Source: Accumulibacter sp031732795 (GTDB lineage: Bacteria > Pseudomonadota > Gammaproteobacteria > Burkholderiales > Rhodocyclaceae). From it: a stretch of DNA of 64,000 nucleotides. Below are positions 24,901 through 33,345 of this stretch, piece by piece; the first letter of the stretch is position 1; every line of letters starts with the position of its first letter. Location of the stretch: the NCBI GenBank assembly GCA_031732795.1, contig JAVMKC010000115.1, positions 1 through 64,000 on the forward strand, read 5' to 3'. The notes beneath the pieces were generated by a model that saw only the letters and a program-made list of their open reading frames with translations, ran no database searches and had not been told where the DNA came from. A program made the position numbers and the translations under genes.

Positions 24901-26570
24901 TGAGCGCCGTGCTGGACATCGACCACTGGTCCACGCGTATCCGCAGCACCGAACCGGCGTTGGCGCAGACGTTGGCCGGCGGCATGCGCCAGTGGATCGA
25001 CCGCTTGTTGACCGGAATGCTGGCGACGGCAACCCGGCAGGCGCTGAGCCGGGCCGGTCTGCCGACGGACGCGGCGGTGGCGCTGCGGCGTCTCGAACTG
25101 ACCCTGCTTCTCTCCGGCGCCGTCGATCCGCGGCGGCTGACCGAGGACTGGGCAGCGGTTTTTACCGAGACCCTGGCGGCGCGGCTGGCCGGCGTCCCGG
25201 CTGGCGAGGCGGCGGGTCGGACACCCGATGAGGGTGGCGAACTGATCTGGTTCGCCGATCACTGGGCCGCCGAATACCGCCATCTCGAACGTTGCGCCGC
25301 CGGGCTGAGCCGAGCCTGGTGGGCGCCCGAACTGGCCGCCGGCGGCGGGACGGCGGCGCAACTGACCGTCGATGCCGTCATCCACCGCTGGCTGGCTGCC
25401 GACGCCACCCGGTCGCTGGCCAGCCTGACGGCGCTGGTGACAGCCACGCCGGCCATCGTCCGGGAACTGGATTCCCGACAGGCTGCGGCATTGACCGGCG
25501 AAATTTTCCGGCGTCTGCTGGCGACGACGTCCAAGCGGTACGACAGCGCCGCAGCCGGCACTAGCTCGCTGGCCGGCGCGGCTTCCGGTCAGCCGGTCGA
25601 CGAAGCTTTCCCCGCTGCCGCCTTGGCGGCCATCGAGCCGTTGCGCTGCGCTTTGGCTGCCGTTTTTCCCGTCGTTCTGCCCGCCGATGAAACAGCGGTC
25701 CGGGCTGCGCCCTGGCTGCTGGCGGCCTTGCTGACCGGGAACCCGGCGCTCAGCCGCCTGCCGCCGACGGTGATCGAAAATGCGCTGATCACGCTCTGGC
25801 GGCGGGAAACGAGGATGACGACGCGATCCTCGCCGGTTCCCGCATCAGTCGATCGGCCGGATGGGGCAGGGCGCCCGGTAACGGGGACGCCGCAACCGAC
25901 GTCCAACTGGCCCGGCCCGCCCGGTCAAGTCGCACCGGGCCGCCCCGTGGCAGCAATCGGCGCCACCGTCATCGATGGCAGCGATGTCGATTCCACGTCG
26001 GCGCAACCGATTCTTTTCGGCGGACTGCTGTTGCTGATCCGACCGTTGATTGCCGCTGCGCTGCTGCCGCCCGCCGAGGAACTGCCGACGGCGCTGGCCG
26101 ACCTGGCGTTGCTGGCGTTGCGCCGTGTGCTGTCGACGCTGCCGCGTGGCGAGCGCGAGGTTGCCGAAGAAGGCGAACGGCCGCTGTTGACGGTTTTCGC
26201 GCCGCAAGGTGATTGGCGCGAACGGATCGCCGGCCGGCCGATTCAGCGGCCGGCGGCGGCCGAGCGGCTGCTCGAAGCCTTGCTGGCGCAAGTACCGGTG
26301 GACCTCGCCGCCGTTGCCGGCGCCGAACGGCGATTGTTCGGCCCGCTGCTCGGCTCGCATCCGGCGCGCTTTGCCAGCGAGGCCGAGCGCCGGCTGGCGC
26401 GCTTGCTGCTGCGTCCCGGCGAATTGCGGGTCAACCGCTGGCAGGCCGAGATGTTCTGGCCGTTGTCGGCGGTAGACCCGCTGCTGCGTCGCGCCGGTTG
26501 GGACCAGGACCCCGGCTGGGTGCCCTGGCTCGGCCGGCGGATCGTCTTCCATTTCGGGGTGACGCCGTGA
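24901..26570 (+). CDS. Probable eCIS tape-measure protein (Pvc14/Afp14-like)
   Basis: A 556-residue protein directly before the AAA+ gene, the usual place of the eCIS tape measure, which fixes tube length. The N-terminus (DIDHWSTRIRSTEPALAQTL, then helices to residue 100) and the C-terminus (about 510-556: LLLRPGELRVNRWQAEMFWP, then RRAGWDQDPGWVPWLGRRIV) fit the contractile-injection-system tape-measure family by pattern. A Pro/Ser-rich linker with low conservation lies at about 300-350. It is rich in Ala and Leu as expected for a long helical ruler. No alignment was run. The start ATG 24901 has only a weak ribosome binding site; the upstream small ORF may matter for its translation. Confidence 0.65.
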
Positions 26571-28648
26571 CCGACCGCCAGCCGACGCCGTGCCTGACGC
26601 TGTGGCTGGCTCTGGCTGCCGGCCGGTTGCTGCTGCGCCGGCCGGGCGACAGCGGCTTGCGCCGGCTGGCGGCGCCGCTGATGCCCGCCGAACAATGGGC
26701 GGCGGCGGTCGGAGGTACGGCGGAGGTGGTTGATCCACCGGCCGATCCATCCGCCGATCCACCCGCCGAAGAGAACGGGCCGGGTGACGGGCCGGCCACC
26801 GTCAGTCAACGGCTCGCCGCGGCGATCGCCGCCGGTGGCGAAACGCTGTTCCAGGCACTGGCCGACGATCCGCACGGCGAACCGCTGGCGCGTCTGGCCA
26901 GCGGCTGCCGGCTCAGCGAATTCGACCTCGATCTGCTGGCCTTCGCCGTTCTGCCGTGTTTCGACGAAGACGCGGCGATGGCGGTGGCGGCGCTCAGCGG
27001 TGGTGCCCGCCGGCTGACGGTCGGGCTGGCGCTCAAGCTGCTCTTCGGCGACGCCGCCGAACCGGCGCGGGTCCGTGCCGCCCTGCGTGCTTCGCCGCTG
27101 TGGTCGACCGGTCTGCTGCGCGGCGACGAGGGCGGGCGGACGCTGCTCGAACGCCGCCTCGACCCTGGCGAAACCCTGCTCGCCGGACTCGACGGGCTGG
27201 TGCCGGACGAGCTTGGCAACGGTGTCAGCGGCGGCTGGCGGGTGCGCTGGCTGGTCGCGCCGGCCCGGCCGGCCGCCGGCATCGTCGCCGCCGCCGAAAG
27301 GCTGCGGCAGATCGTCGGCGGCGTCGTGCATCTCGACGGATCACCGGAGCGCGCCGAAGCGGTCCTGGCCGGCGCGGCCGTGGCCGACGGTGCCGCTGGC
27401 GCCGTGGTCCTCGACGCGCCCGAACACGGCGGCGAGCCCGTTGCCGAGCACGCCGGGACACCGCCGTGGGCCGAGGCACGGTTGATCGCCCTGGCCACCG
27501 GCGCCCGCGTCGCGCTGCGCTGCGCGACGAGAGAATTGCCGGCGCCGGCGCAGATCGGGAGCGACGCTCAGCACGGAACGGTGCCAGTGATCGCGCCGGC
27601 CAACTTCACGCTGCGCGGGCCGCGGGCACGGCTGCAACGTCTGGCCGTCGGTGGCAACGATCCGCTCGAACTGGCCGAAGTCTGGCGAGCGCGCTTGGGC
27701 TGCGATCCGGCCGATGCCGACGAACTCGCCGGCCGCAACTGGCTGTCCGAAGAACGCATCGACACCCTCGTCGCCGCGCTGCCAGTGGCGGCGACACTGC
27801 CGCAGGTGCTCGATGGAATCGCCCGGCTGACGCCGCCGCGCCCCTTGCGTCTGGCGACCCGCCGTACGCCGGAGGTGGCCTGGGAACGGCTGATCGTCGC
27901 TCCGGAAACCGCTACCCGGCTGGCCGATCTGGTACGGCGGGTCCGCCGCCGGGTGACCGTGCAACTGCGCTGGGGAATGGCCAGCGGCGGACGCGGGCGC
28001 TCGGTGGTCGGCCTGCTGCACGGCGACTCGGGAACCGGCAAGACCCTGGCCGCCGAAGCCATCGCCAGCCGTCTGCGATTGCCGCTGTTCTCTGTCGATC
28101 TGTCGCTGGTCGTTTCCAAGTACATCGGCGAAACCGAGAAGAACCTCGCCGAATTGTTCGCCGCCGCCGAAGGCTACGCCGCGGTGCTGTTCTTCGACGA
28201 GGCCGACGCGCTGTTCGGCCGGCGGACCAACGTCCAGGATGCCCACGACCGCTACGCCAACATCGAGGTCAACTACCTGCTGCAACGTCTGGAAGCGTTC
28301 GAAGGTTGCGCGCTGCTGGCCACCAACCTGCTGCAGGGCGTCGACGAAGCCTTTCTGCGCCGTTTCGACCAGGTGATCCATTTTCCTCGGCCGGGAGTCG
28401 CCGAGCGCCTGGCGATCTGGCGCAACCATTTGCCCGCCGGGCATCTGGCGCCGCAAGTGTCGATCGAACGTCTCGCCGAGCGTTTCGATCTCACCGGCGG
28501 CGAAATTCGCAATGCCGCGTTGGGGGCCGCATTCGCCGCCGCCGATAGTGGCCGGGTGGTCGCCGAAGACATGCTGGAGGTCGCGGTGGCCGAGGAATTC
28601 AACAAAATGGGCCGGCCGTTTCCGCGCTGGCCGGGAGCAACGCCATGA
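26567..28648 (+). CDS. eCIS AAA+ ATPase (Pvc15/Afp15-like)
   Basis: A 693-residue AAA+ protein. The ATPase core is C-terminal: Walker A GDSGTGKT at about 486-493, Walker B VLFFDEADALFG at about 540-551, a sensor-like LLATNLLQGVDEAFLRRFD, and second-region residues ending FDLTGGEIRNAALGAAFAAA. The N-terminal ~430 residues form a family-specific domain. Afp15/Pvc15 ATPases are needed for assembly or cargo loading rather than for sheath recycling. Translation starts at GTG 26567, overlapping the tape-measure stop (GTGA). The ATP-binding residues are all intact. Confidence 0.92.
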   Translation: MTDRQPTPCLTLWLALAAGRLLLRRPGDSGLRRLAAPLMPAEQWAAAVGGTAEVVDPPADPSADPPAEENGPGDGPATVSQRLAAAIAAGGETLFQALADDPHGEPLARLASGCRLSEFDLDLLAFAVLPCFDEDAAMAVAALSGGARRLTVGLALKLLFGDAAEPARVRAALRASPLWSTGLLRGDEGGRTLLERRLDPGETLLAGLDGLVPDELGNGVSGGWRVRWLVAPARPAAGIVAAAERLRQIVGGVVHLDGSPERAEAVLAGAAVADGAAGAVVLDAPEHGGEPVAEHAGTPPWAEARLIALATGARVALRCATRELPAPAQIGSDAQHGTVPVIAPANFTLRGPRARLQRLAVGGNDPLELAEVWRARLGCDPADADELAGRNWLSEERIDTLVAALPVAATLPQVLDGIARLTPPRPLRLATRRTPEVAWERLIVAPETATRLADLVRRVRRRVTVQLRWGMASGGRGRSVVGLLHGDSGTGKTLAAEAIASRLRLPLFSVDLSLVVSKYIGETEKNLAELFAAAEGYAAVLFFDEADALFGRRTNVQDAHDRYANIEVNYLLQRLEAFEGCALLATNLLQGVDEAFLRRFDQVIHFPRPGVAERLAIWRNHLPAGHLAPQVSIERLAERFDLTGGEIRNAALGAAFAAADSGRVVAEDMLEVAVAEEFNKMGRPFPRWPGATP

Positions 28649-29604
28649 CCGACTTCAACACCACCCTCAACAACGCCAAATCGACCCTCGCCGAACTCAA
28701 GGCCACGGCGACGGCGCTGGCCGTCGGCGGCGCCGCGCAGGCGCAGGCCGCCGACGCCGGCTGGAAGGCGATCGCCGCCATCGAAACGGCGCAGGCGCAA
28801 GCCGAAGGATTGCGCAATCAGATCGTTGCCCGCAACGATCAGTTGACCGCCGCGCTCGCCGCGCGATCGGCGGCGCTCGCCAGCGCCGATCAGGCGCGAA
28901 CCGCCGGCAGCTCGCCGCCGCTGGCCGACGCCAGCGCCACCGCCCTGCGCGCGGCGGTGGCTGCGGCCGTCGGCTACGCCACCGCCGACGTCGGCAAGGT
29001 CGATAGCAGCCTGGTGCCGGCGGTGCGCACCGTCGATACCGCCATCGCCGCTCTCGATGACACCGCGCTGAGCAACCTGGCCACCGCCGAGAGCGATCTG
29101 GCCAGCAAACGGCAGACCTATGAACAGAAACGACTGCTCGCCGACGCCGCGCTGGCCGCCGCCGACGGCCAGTCGGGCCAATTGGCCGACGCGCTGACCC
29201 AGGCCCTGGCGCGCCGGGAAGACGCGGCGAAGCTCGCCGCCGCCGGCAACGCCGCGTCGGCGGCGGTGGCCTATGCCGACTATCAGGGTGCCCGCGCCGT
29301 GCTCAGCGCCGCCGCCGCCGACGCCCCCGGCGCGACGCTGCGCACCGCCTGGAACACCGCCCGCGACGCCCAACTGTCGGCGCTCGCCGATCTGCTCGCC
29401 GCGCAGACGCTACTCGCCAAACGGCAACTCGAACTGGCCCGCAAACAGGCCGACATCAGTGCCCGGCAGGCCGTACGCGACGTCGATGCGGCGGCGGCGG
29501 TGACTGCCGCGTTGACACCGGCGCCCGCACCGACGCCGGCACCCGCACCCACACCTGCGCCGGCACCGGCACCGACACCCGATCCAACGCCACCGGGAGG
29601 CTGA
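28645..29604 (+). CDS. Ala-rich coiled-coil protein with Pro-Ala tail
   Basis: A 319-residue protein coupled to the ATPase gene by ATGA. It is about one-third alanine and reads as long helices with heptad-like spacing from residue 1 to about 285 (for example NLATAESDLASKRQTYEQKR). It ends in a Pro-Ala-Thr repeat tail (residues ~290-316, PAPAPTPAPAPTP) and PPGG. No Cys and no signal peptide are present. It may be a cargo chaperone, an internal lumen protein or a spacer; function is unknown. It is the last gene before the two cargo genes. Confidence 0.7.
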   Translation: MTDFNTTLNNAKSTLAELKATATALAVGGAAQAQAADAGWKAIAAIETAQAQAEGLRNQIVARNDQLTAALAARSAALASADQARTAGSSPPLADASATALRAAVAAAVGYATADVGKVDSSLVPAVRTVDTAIAALDDTALSNLATAESDLASKRQTYEQKRLLADAALAAADGQSGQLADALTQALARREDAAKLAAAGNAASAAVAYADYQGARAVLSAAAADAPGATLRTAWNTARDAQLSALADLLAAQTLLAKRQLELARKQADISARQAVRDVDAAAAVTAALTPAPAPTPAPAPTPAPAPAPTPDPTPPGG

Positions 29605-29613
29605 GCGAACGAG

Positions 29614-29706
29614 ATGTCGTATCGTTCCGCCGCCTTTGGTCGGCTGTCGGCGTTCATCGTCTGGCAGTCACCGAGTGCAGTCGCCTCCTGGCTGGCAGCG
29701 CGTTGA
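29614..29706 (+). CDS. Possible 30-residue leader ORF before cargo gene 1
   Basis: A short frame runs from ATG 29614 to TGA 29704-29706, ending two bases before the ATG of cargo gene 1. It encodes MSYRSAAFGRLSAFIVWQSP and then SAVASWLAAR. A GGAGG lies upstream (about 29596-29600), at longer than ideal spacing. It could couple translation of the cargo gene to the structural operon. It may also be chance in GC-rich DNA. Confidence 0.3.
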   Translation: MSYRSAAFGRLSAFIVWQSPSAVASWLAAR

Positions 29707-29708
29707 TC

Positions 29709-32700
29709 ATGGCTGCGCCGGTACAAGCGGAACAATCTTTGCAAAAAACGACTGCGAGCCGACCGCGAGTCGGCGCAGCGCACGATCCGGCCGAGCGCGA
29801 CGCCGACCGGTTGGCGGAAACGTTGACTGCCAGCCAGCCGACGCTTCCGTCATGCACTGTCTGCGCCGCCGGAGCGGTCTGTCCATCTTGCGCGGCCGGC
29901 GGACGCACCCTGCGCCGCAGCGGCGGCGGCCCGGCGCCGTCCCGGGCGACCGACGCGGCGACCCGTGCGCTGGCGACCCCGGCTGAGCCGTTGCCGGACC
30001 GTTTGCGCGACAAATTCGAACGCCGGCTGGGAACCGGTCTCGGCTTCGTCCGCCTGCACCGCGGACCGGCGGCGGAGCGGGGCGCGATGAGCGTCGGCGC
30101 GCGCGCCTTCGCTCTCGGCGGTGACATCGTCCTCGGCGCAGCGGCGCCCAGCCTGGACAGCGCTACCGGTGAACGATTGTTGGCCCACGAAGTGGCACAC
30201 ACCCTGAGCGGTGGCGAGAACCTGTTGCGGCGGGAGAGCTTGCCGACGCTCAGTACACCGAGCGACGAACACCGGGTCCCGGGCAGCGTGCGCATCGATT
30301 TCGTCGCCAAAGCGCCGTGGTACGTCATCGCTCGCGACCCGGCCAGCCCGGCGGCGATCGCCGTCGAACTCTACGGCATCGAAGTGCCATCGTTGATCAA
30401 ACCGGAATGGTTCGGCAACTTGCCGATCCTGCCGAACCTGTTGCGCCCGGGGTATCGCGCGCAATTCGATGAATTGGTGAGCACGCGCTTCGCGGCCGAT
30501 GTGGCGCGTGCCGAAAATCTGCTCTTCGAGAATTTGCCGCAACGCCACTGGAGCGAGTTGCTGTCGATGGTCCGCGATTGGTCGCAACTGCACGATGTGC
30601 TGCGCGCCGGTGGCGAAAGTTGGTTCGATGCCTTTCTCGGCCGGCTGGATGCCGATTACACCTACTACGACTACGGCGTCACCACCGGCAGCAAAACCAG
30701 CTATCTCGATACCCTGTTCGCCTGCGCCGGCGACCAAGTCGGCGAGCTGCTGACACTGGTTTCGCGCAACAGCCGGCGTTTTGGACTCTACCGGCCGCCG
30801 GACGCGTTGTTGACCGACCCGAAGCTGGCGCAGGAACCGGTCAATCCAGCCCTGGTCAACCGTGCCGCCGATCTGGTGCTGGCCCGTCTCAGCGGCCGGA
30901 CCAGCGGCGGCGAGAGCGCGGCGATCACCTCGATTCTCACTGGTCTGCCGCCGGCAGGTCAGGCGGCCGTACTGCAGACGATCATGTCGCGTCACGGCGA
31001 AGCGGACTGGACCGGTCTCTTCGGACGTTACGGCGAGCGGCGCCCGGTCGGCATGCTCTACTGGCTGTTCGAAGATCTGACCGAGGACAACCGCCGGACG
31101 CTTGCCGACAGTCTGGTCGCCAACCAGGTCCTGCAACGTGAAGACGCGGACGCGCTGGTCGCTGGTCGCGGCTTCGTCGCCCAATATCTGCCGTACACTA
31201 CCGATCTGGCGATCGAATCGACCCAGTTCTGGGCCAACCGCTACGACCATAGCAGTGGTCTCAGCGCCGCTTTGTATGGTCTGATGGGCGGTTTGTCGGT
31301 ACTTGCCACGCCGGGTACGGTCGACCAGACGGCATTGGTTCTCGGGACAGCCGGCCTGGGTTCCGCCGCCGGACCGGTTCTGGCCGCGCGCGCGCCGATG
31401 CTGGCGACGACACTGACCGTCGGCGGCACCCTTTTCGCCAGTTTCAACGCCGGTCTGGCCATCGGCCGTCTGATGACCGGCCGCGACGCCAATGGTAACC
31501 CTCTCGATGACGCCGGCCGCGCCAGCCTGGCGCTGATGACTCTCAGCAACCTGCTGTTCGCCGCCGCTGGCCTGCTGGCCTTGCGGATGCCGACCGCGCC
31601 GACCGCTACCGGCTTGACCCGCCTGCCGCCCGGCGAACTGCTGCCACCCGAACCCCCTGTCACCGGTAACGCCGGCGACGGGACGCTGCGCATCCATCTC
31701 GTTTCCTTCAACCCGGAAACCGGCGAAATGGTTGTCATGGGCAGCGATCCGATCAGCGGTCGCTGGGGGCTGGTCACAGTCAATGTGCGCACGGGTGCCG
31801 GACAGGTGGTCGGCTCGCAAGGTGAGATATTGCCGATCGAAAATTTCGCCCTCGGCTCAGCACGCTTGGCACTGCCCGGTGTCGTCGAGCCGCCGCCGGC
31901 TGGCGCCAGCGCTTTGCCCGCCCGCCCGCCCGCGGGGGGGCTGCCGTCGGGACCGGCGCCCGCGCCGGCCCTGCCCCGCGGTCCCTTGCCGCCCGCGATG
32001 CTGCCCAATGGCGTCTTGCCGCCATTGGCCCTGCCACCCGCTCCAATGTGGCCAGCGTTACCCGCGGGGCCGAAGCCGCCGCTGGCATTGCCTCCCGGTC
32101 CGATGCCACTGCCGGCATTGCCCGCCGGGCCACGGCCGCCGCTGGCACTGCCGGGTCCGCGCTATCACACCCTGCCGGAAATCCTCCCCGACCCGGCACG
32201 GCCATTCATCGTCCCGGAACTGGAACGCGCCTATCAAACGTACCGTTCGTCGCTGACGCCGCCGAAAGTGCCCGCCGACCGCGAGGAGTGGGTCCGGCTG
32301 ACCCGCCATGGCCCGCGCGCGGCGCTGGTCCGCTGGCTTGGGCCGAATTTTCCGACCACCGAAGGCGAACCGGTGTACATCCGTTTGGCGGCAGTCGGCC
32401 GCCCGGCCAGCCTCGATACTGTTCGCCTCGCTGATCTGCTCGGCCGGCTGCGCGCCGCGCCGACGTCGCTGAGCGCACGCTACGACCCGGCCAGCGCCGC
32501 CGGACCGCTGCCGGGAGAAGTCAATCTGGCGAATTTCAACATTCTCAAAGGCAACGTCGGCGAGATTCTGGCTCAGCCGATCCGCGCGGCCGTCGTCGCC
32601 AACCTGCAACAGCGTTTTCCGGGAACGGTGGTTTACGACGGCGTGCGTATCCGTTTGCCGGAAGCCGGCGGTACGCTGGGCGCCCCCCTGCTATTCACCG

Positions 32701-33122
32701 ACGGACTGGCCGCCGAAACGATCGGCCAAAATCTCGTCGTTCGTGGCAAGTTCGAAACCAAGGCCGGCAGTACCGGTGGGCAAGCCGCCACCGAGCAATT
32801 CTTCGAATGGAATGAAGGCCGTCTCGAACCCGGTTCCCAACTGCAATTGCCCGATGGCCGCCGTTTCACCTACGACCCGGACGCAACGATCCGCAATCCG
32901 GACGGCAGCCGCCCCCCGCGGGTGATTCTGCTGTTCTCCGCCGAACACCACCTGATCGCGCCCAGCGGCAGCGAAACTCTCGGCGAAGGCTCGTCGATGG
33001 GCATCGGCGTCACCGTGCAACGTCACGCCCTGCCGGCCAGCGCCGAGGAAATCAATTACCTGACCCGGATCATCGCCGAAGAGTTGGCGAAACCGGCGAC
33101 TAAAGTGCCGCCGACGCCGTGA
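29709..33122 (+). CDS. eCIS cargo 1: DUF4157 protein with C-terminal PD-(D/E)XK-like domain
   Basis: A 1,137-residue putative effector. The N-terminus has the DPAERDADRLAE motif typical of DUF4157 proteins and a zinc-ribbon-like CTVC...CPSC pair (about 49-61). The DUF4157 (eCIS core) domain covers about 95-170, with HEVAHTLSG at 160; relatives usually read HExxHxxQ, so the Gln is replaced. Residues ~515-630 are hydrophobic and Gly/Ala-rich, 725-830 are a Pro-rich linker. The C-terminal domain (about 915-1137) shows E952 in a helix, D998 (LLFTDG) and E1016-T-K1018 (KFETKAG), the spacing of a PD-(D/E)XK nuclease. Injected nuclease activity is inferred. No immunity gene follows, as expected for eCIS cargo aimed at other cell types. 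Confidence 0.75.
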   Translation: MAAPVQAEQSLQKTTASRPRVGAAHDPAERDADRLAETLTASQPTLPSCTVCAAGAVCPSCAAGGRTLRRSGGGPAPSRATDAATRALATPAEPLPDRLRDKFERRLGTGLGFVRLHRGPAAERGAMSVGARAFALGGDIVLGAAAPSLDSATGERLLAHEVAHTLSGGENLLRRESLPTLSTPSDEHRVPGSVRIDFVAKAPWYVIARDPASPAAIAVELYGIEVPSLIKPEWFGNLPILPNLLRPGYRAQFDELVSTRFAADVARAENLLFENLPQRHWSELLSMVRDWSQLHDVLRAGGESWFDAFLGRLDADYTYYDYGVTTGSKTSYLDTLFACAGDQVGELLTLVSRNSRRFGLYRPPDALLTDPKLAQEPVNPALVNRAADLVLARLSGRTSGGESAAITSILTGLPPAGQAAVLQTIMSRHGEADWTGLFGRYGERRPVGMLYWLFEDLTEDNRRTLADSLVANQVLQREDADALVAGRGFVAQYLPYTTDLAIESTQFWANRYDHSSGLSAALYGLMGGLSVLATPGTVDQTALVLGTAGLGSAAGPVLAARAPMLATTLTVGGTLFASFNAGLAIGRLMTGRDANGNPLDDAGRASLALMTLSNLLFAAAGLLALRMPTAPTATGLTRLPPGELLPPEPPVTGNAGDGTLRIHLVSFNPETGEMVVMGSDPISGRWGLVTVNVRTGAGQVVGSQGEILPIENFALGSARLALPGVVEPPPAGASALPARPPAGGLPSGPAPAPALPRGPLPPAMLPNGVLPPLALPPAPMWPALPAGPKPPLALPPGPMPLPALPAGPRPPLALPGPRYHTLPEILPDPARPFIVPELERAYQTYRSSLTPPKVPADREEWVRLTRHGPRAALVRWLGPNFPTTEGEPVYIRLAAVGRPASLDTVRLADLLGRLRAAPTSLSARYDPASAAGPLPGEVNLANFNILKGNVGEILAQPIRAAVVANLQQRFPGTVVYDGVRIRLPEAGGTLGAPLLFTDGLAAETIGQNLVVRGKFETKAGSTGGQAATEQFFEWNEGRLEPGSQLQLPDGRRFTYDPDATIRNPDGSRPPRVILLFSAEHHLIAPSGSETLGEGSSMGIGVTVQRHALPASAEEINYLTRIIAEELAKPATKVPPTP

Positions 33123-33345
33123 GAGGGGAAAAAGGTGCCCGGCTCATTTATAAGTGTGCCGTCTGTCTGGTTCCCGAGGTCCACCTTGGGAACCAGAGAC
33201 AATCATGATAGGTGGTGAGGAATTTTGATCAACTCGTCAAAATGCTCCGCTGTGGGAACGAAACATCGGCTACCGTCGTCGATACCGCTGGGCCGACCGG
33301 TTTTCGGACTGCCGTGCAGATCCTCCTTGACGATGGGTGTTTGGA
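33123..33345. other. Spacer between cargo genes carrying one REPIN-type palindrome
   Basis: A 223-base gap, the largest within the cargo block. It contains a single palindrome at 33169-33194 (arms GGTTCCCGAGGT and ACCTTGGGAACC, one mismatch) of the same family as the repeats at 1325, 48678, 52161 and 52270. About eight bases later the text AATCATGATAGGTGG also occurs beside the repeat at 52320, so the repeat's outer flank is shared as well. No promoter for cargo 2 was recognised. Confidence 0.7.

Noticed and set aside
2958..29604. Prophage or type VI secretion system
   Set aside because: No capsid, portal, terminase, integrase or lysis genes, and no TssB/TssC/TssJKLM or ClpV genes; DUF4255, CIS_tube, Pvc15-type ATPase and DUF4157 genes point to an eCIS.
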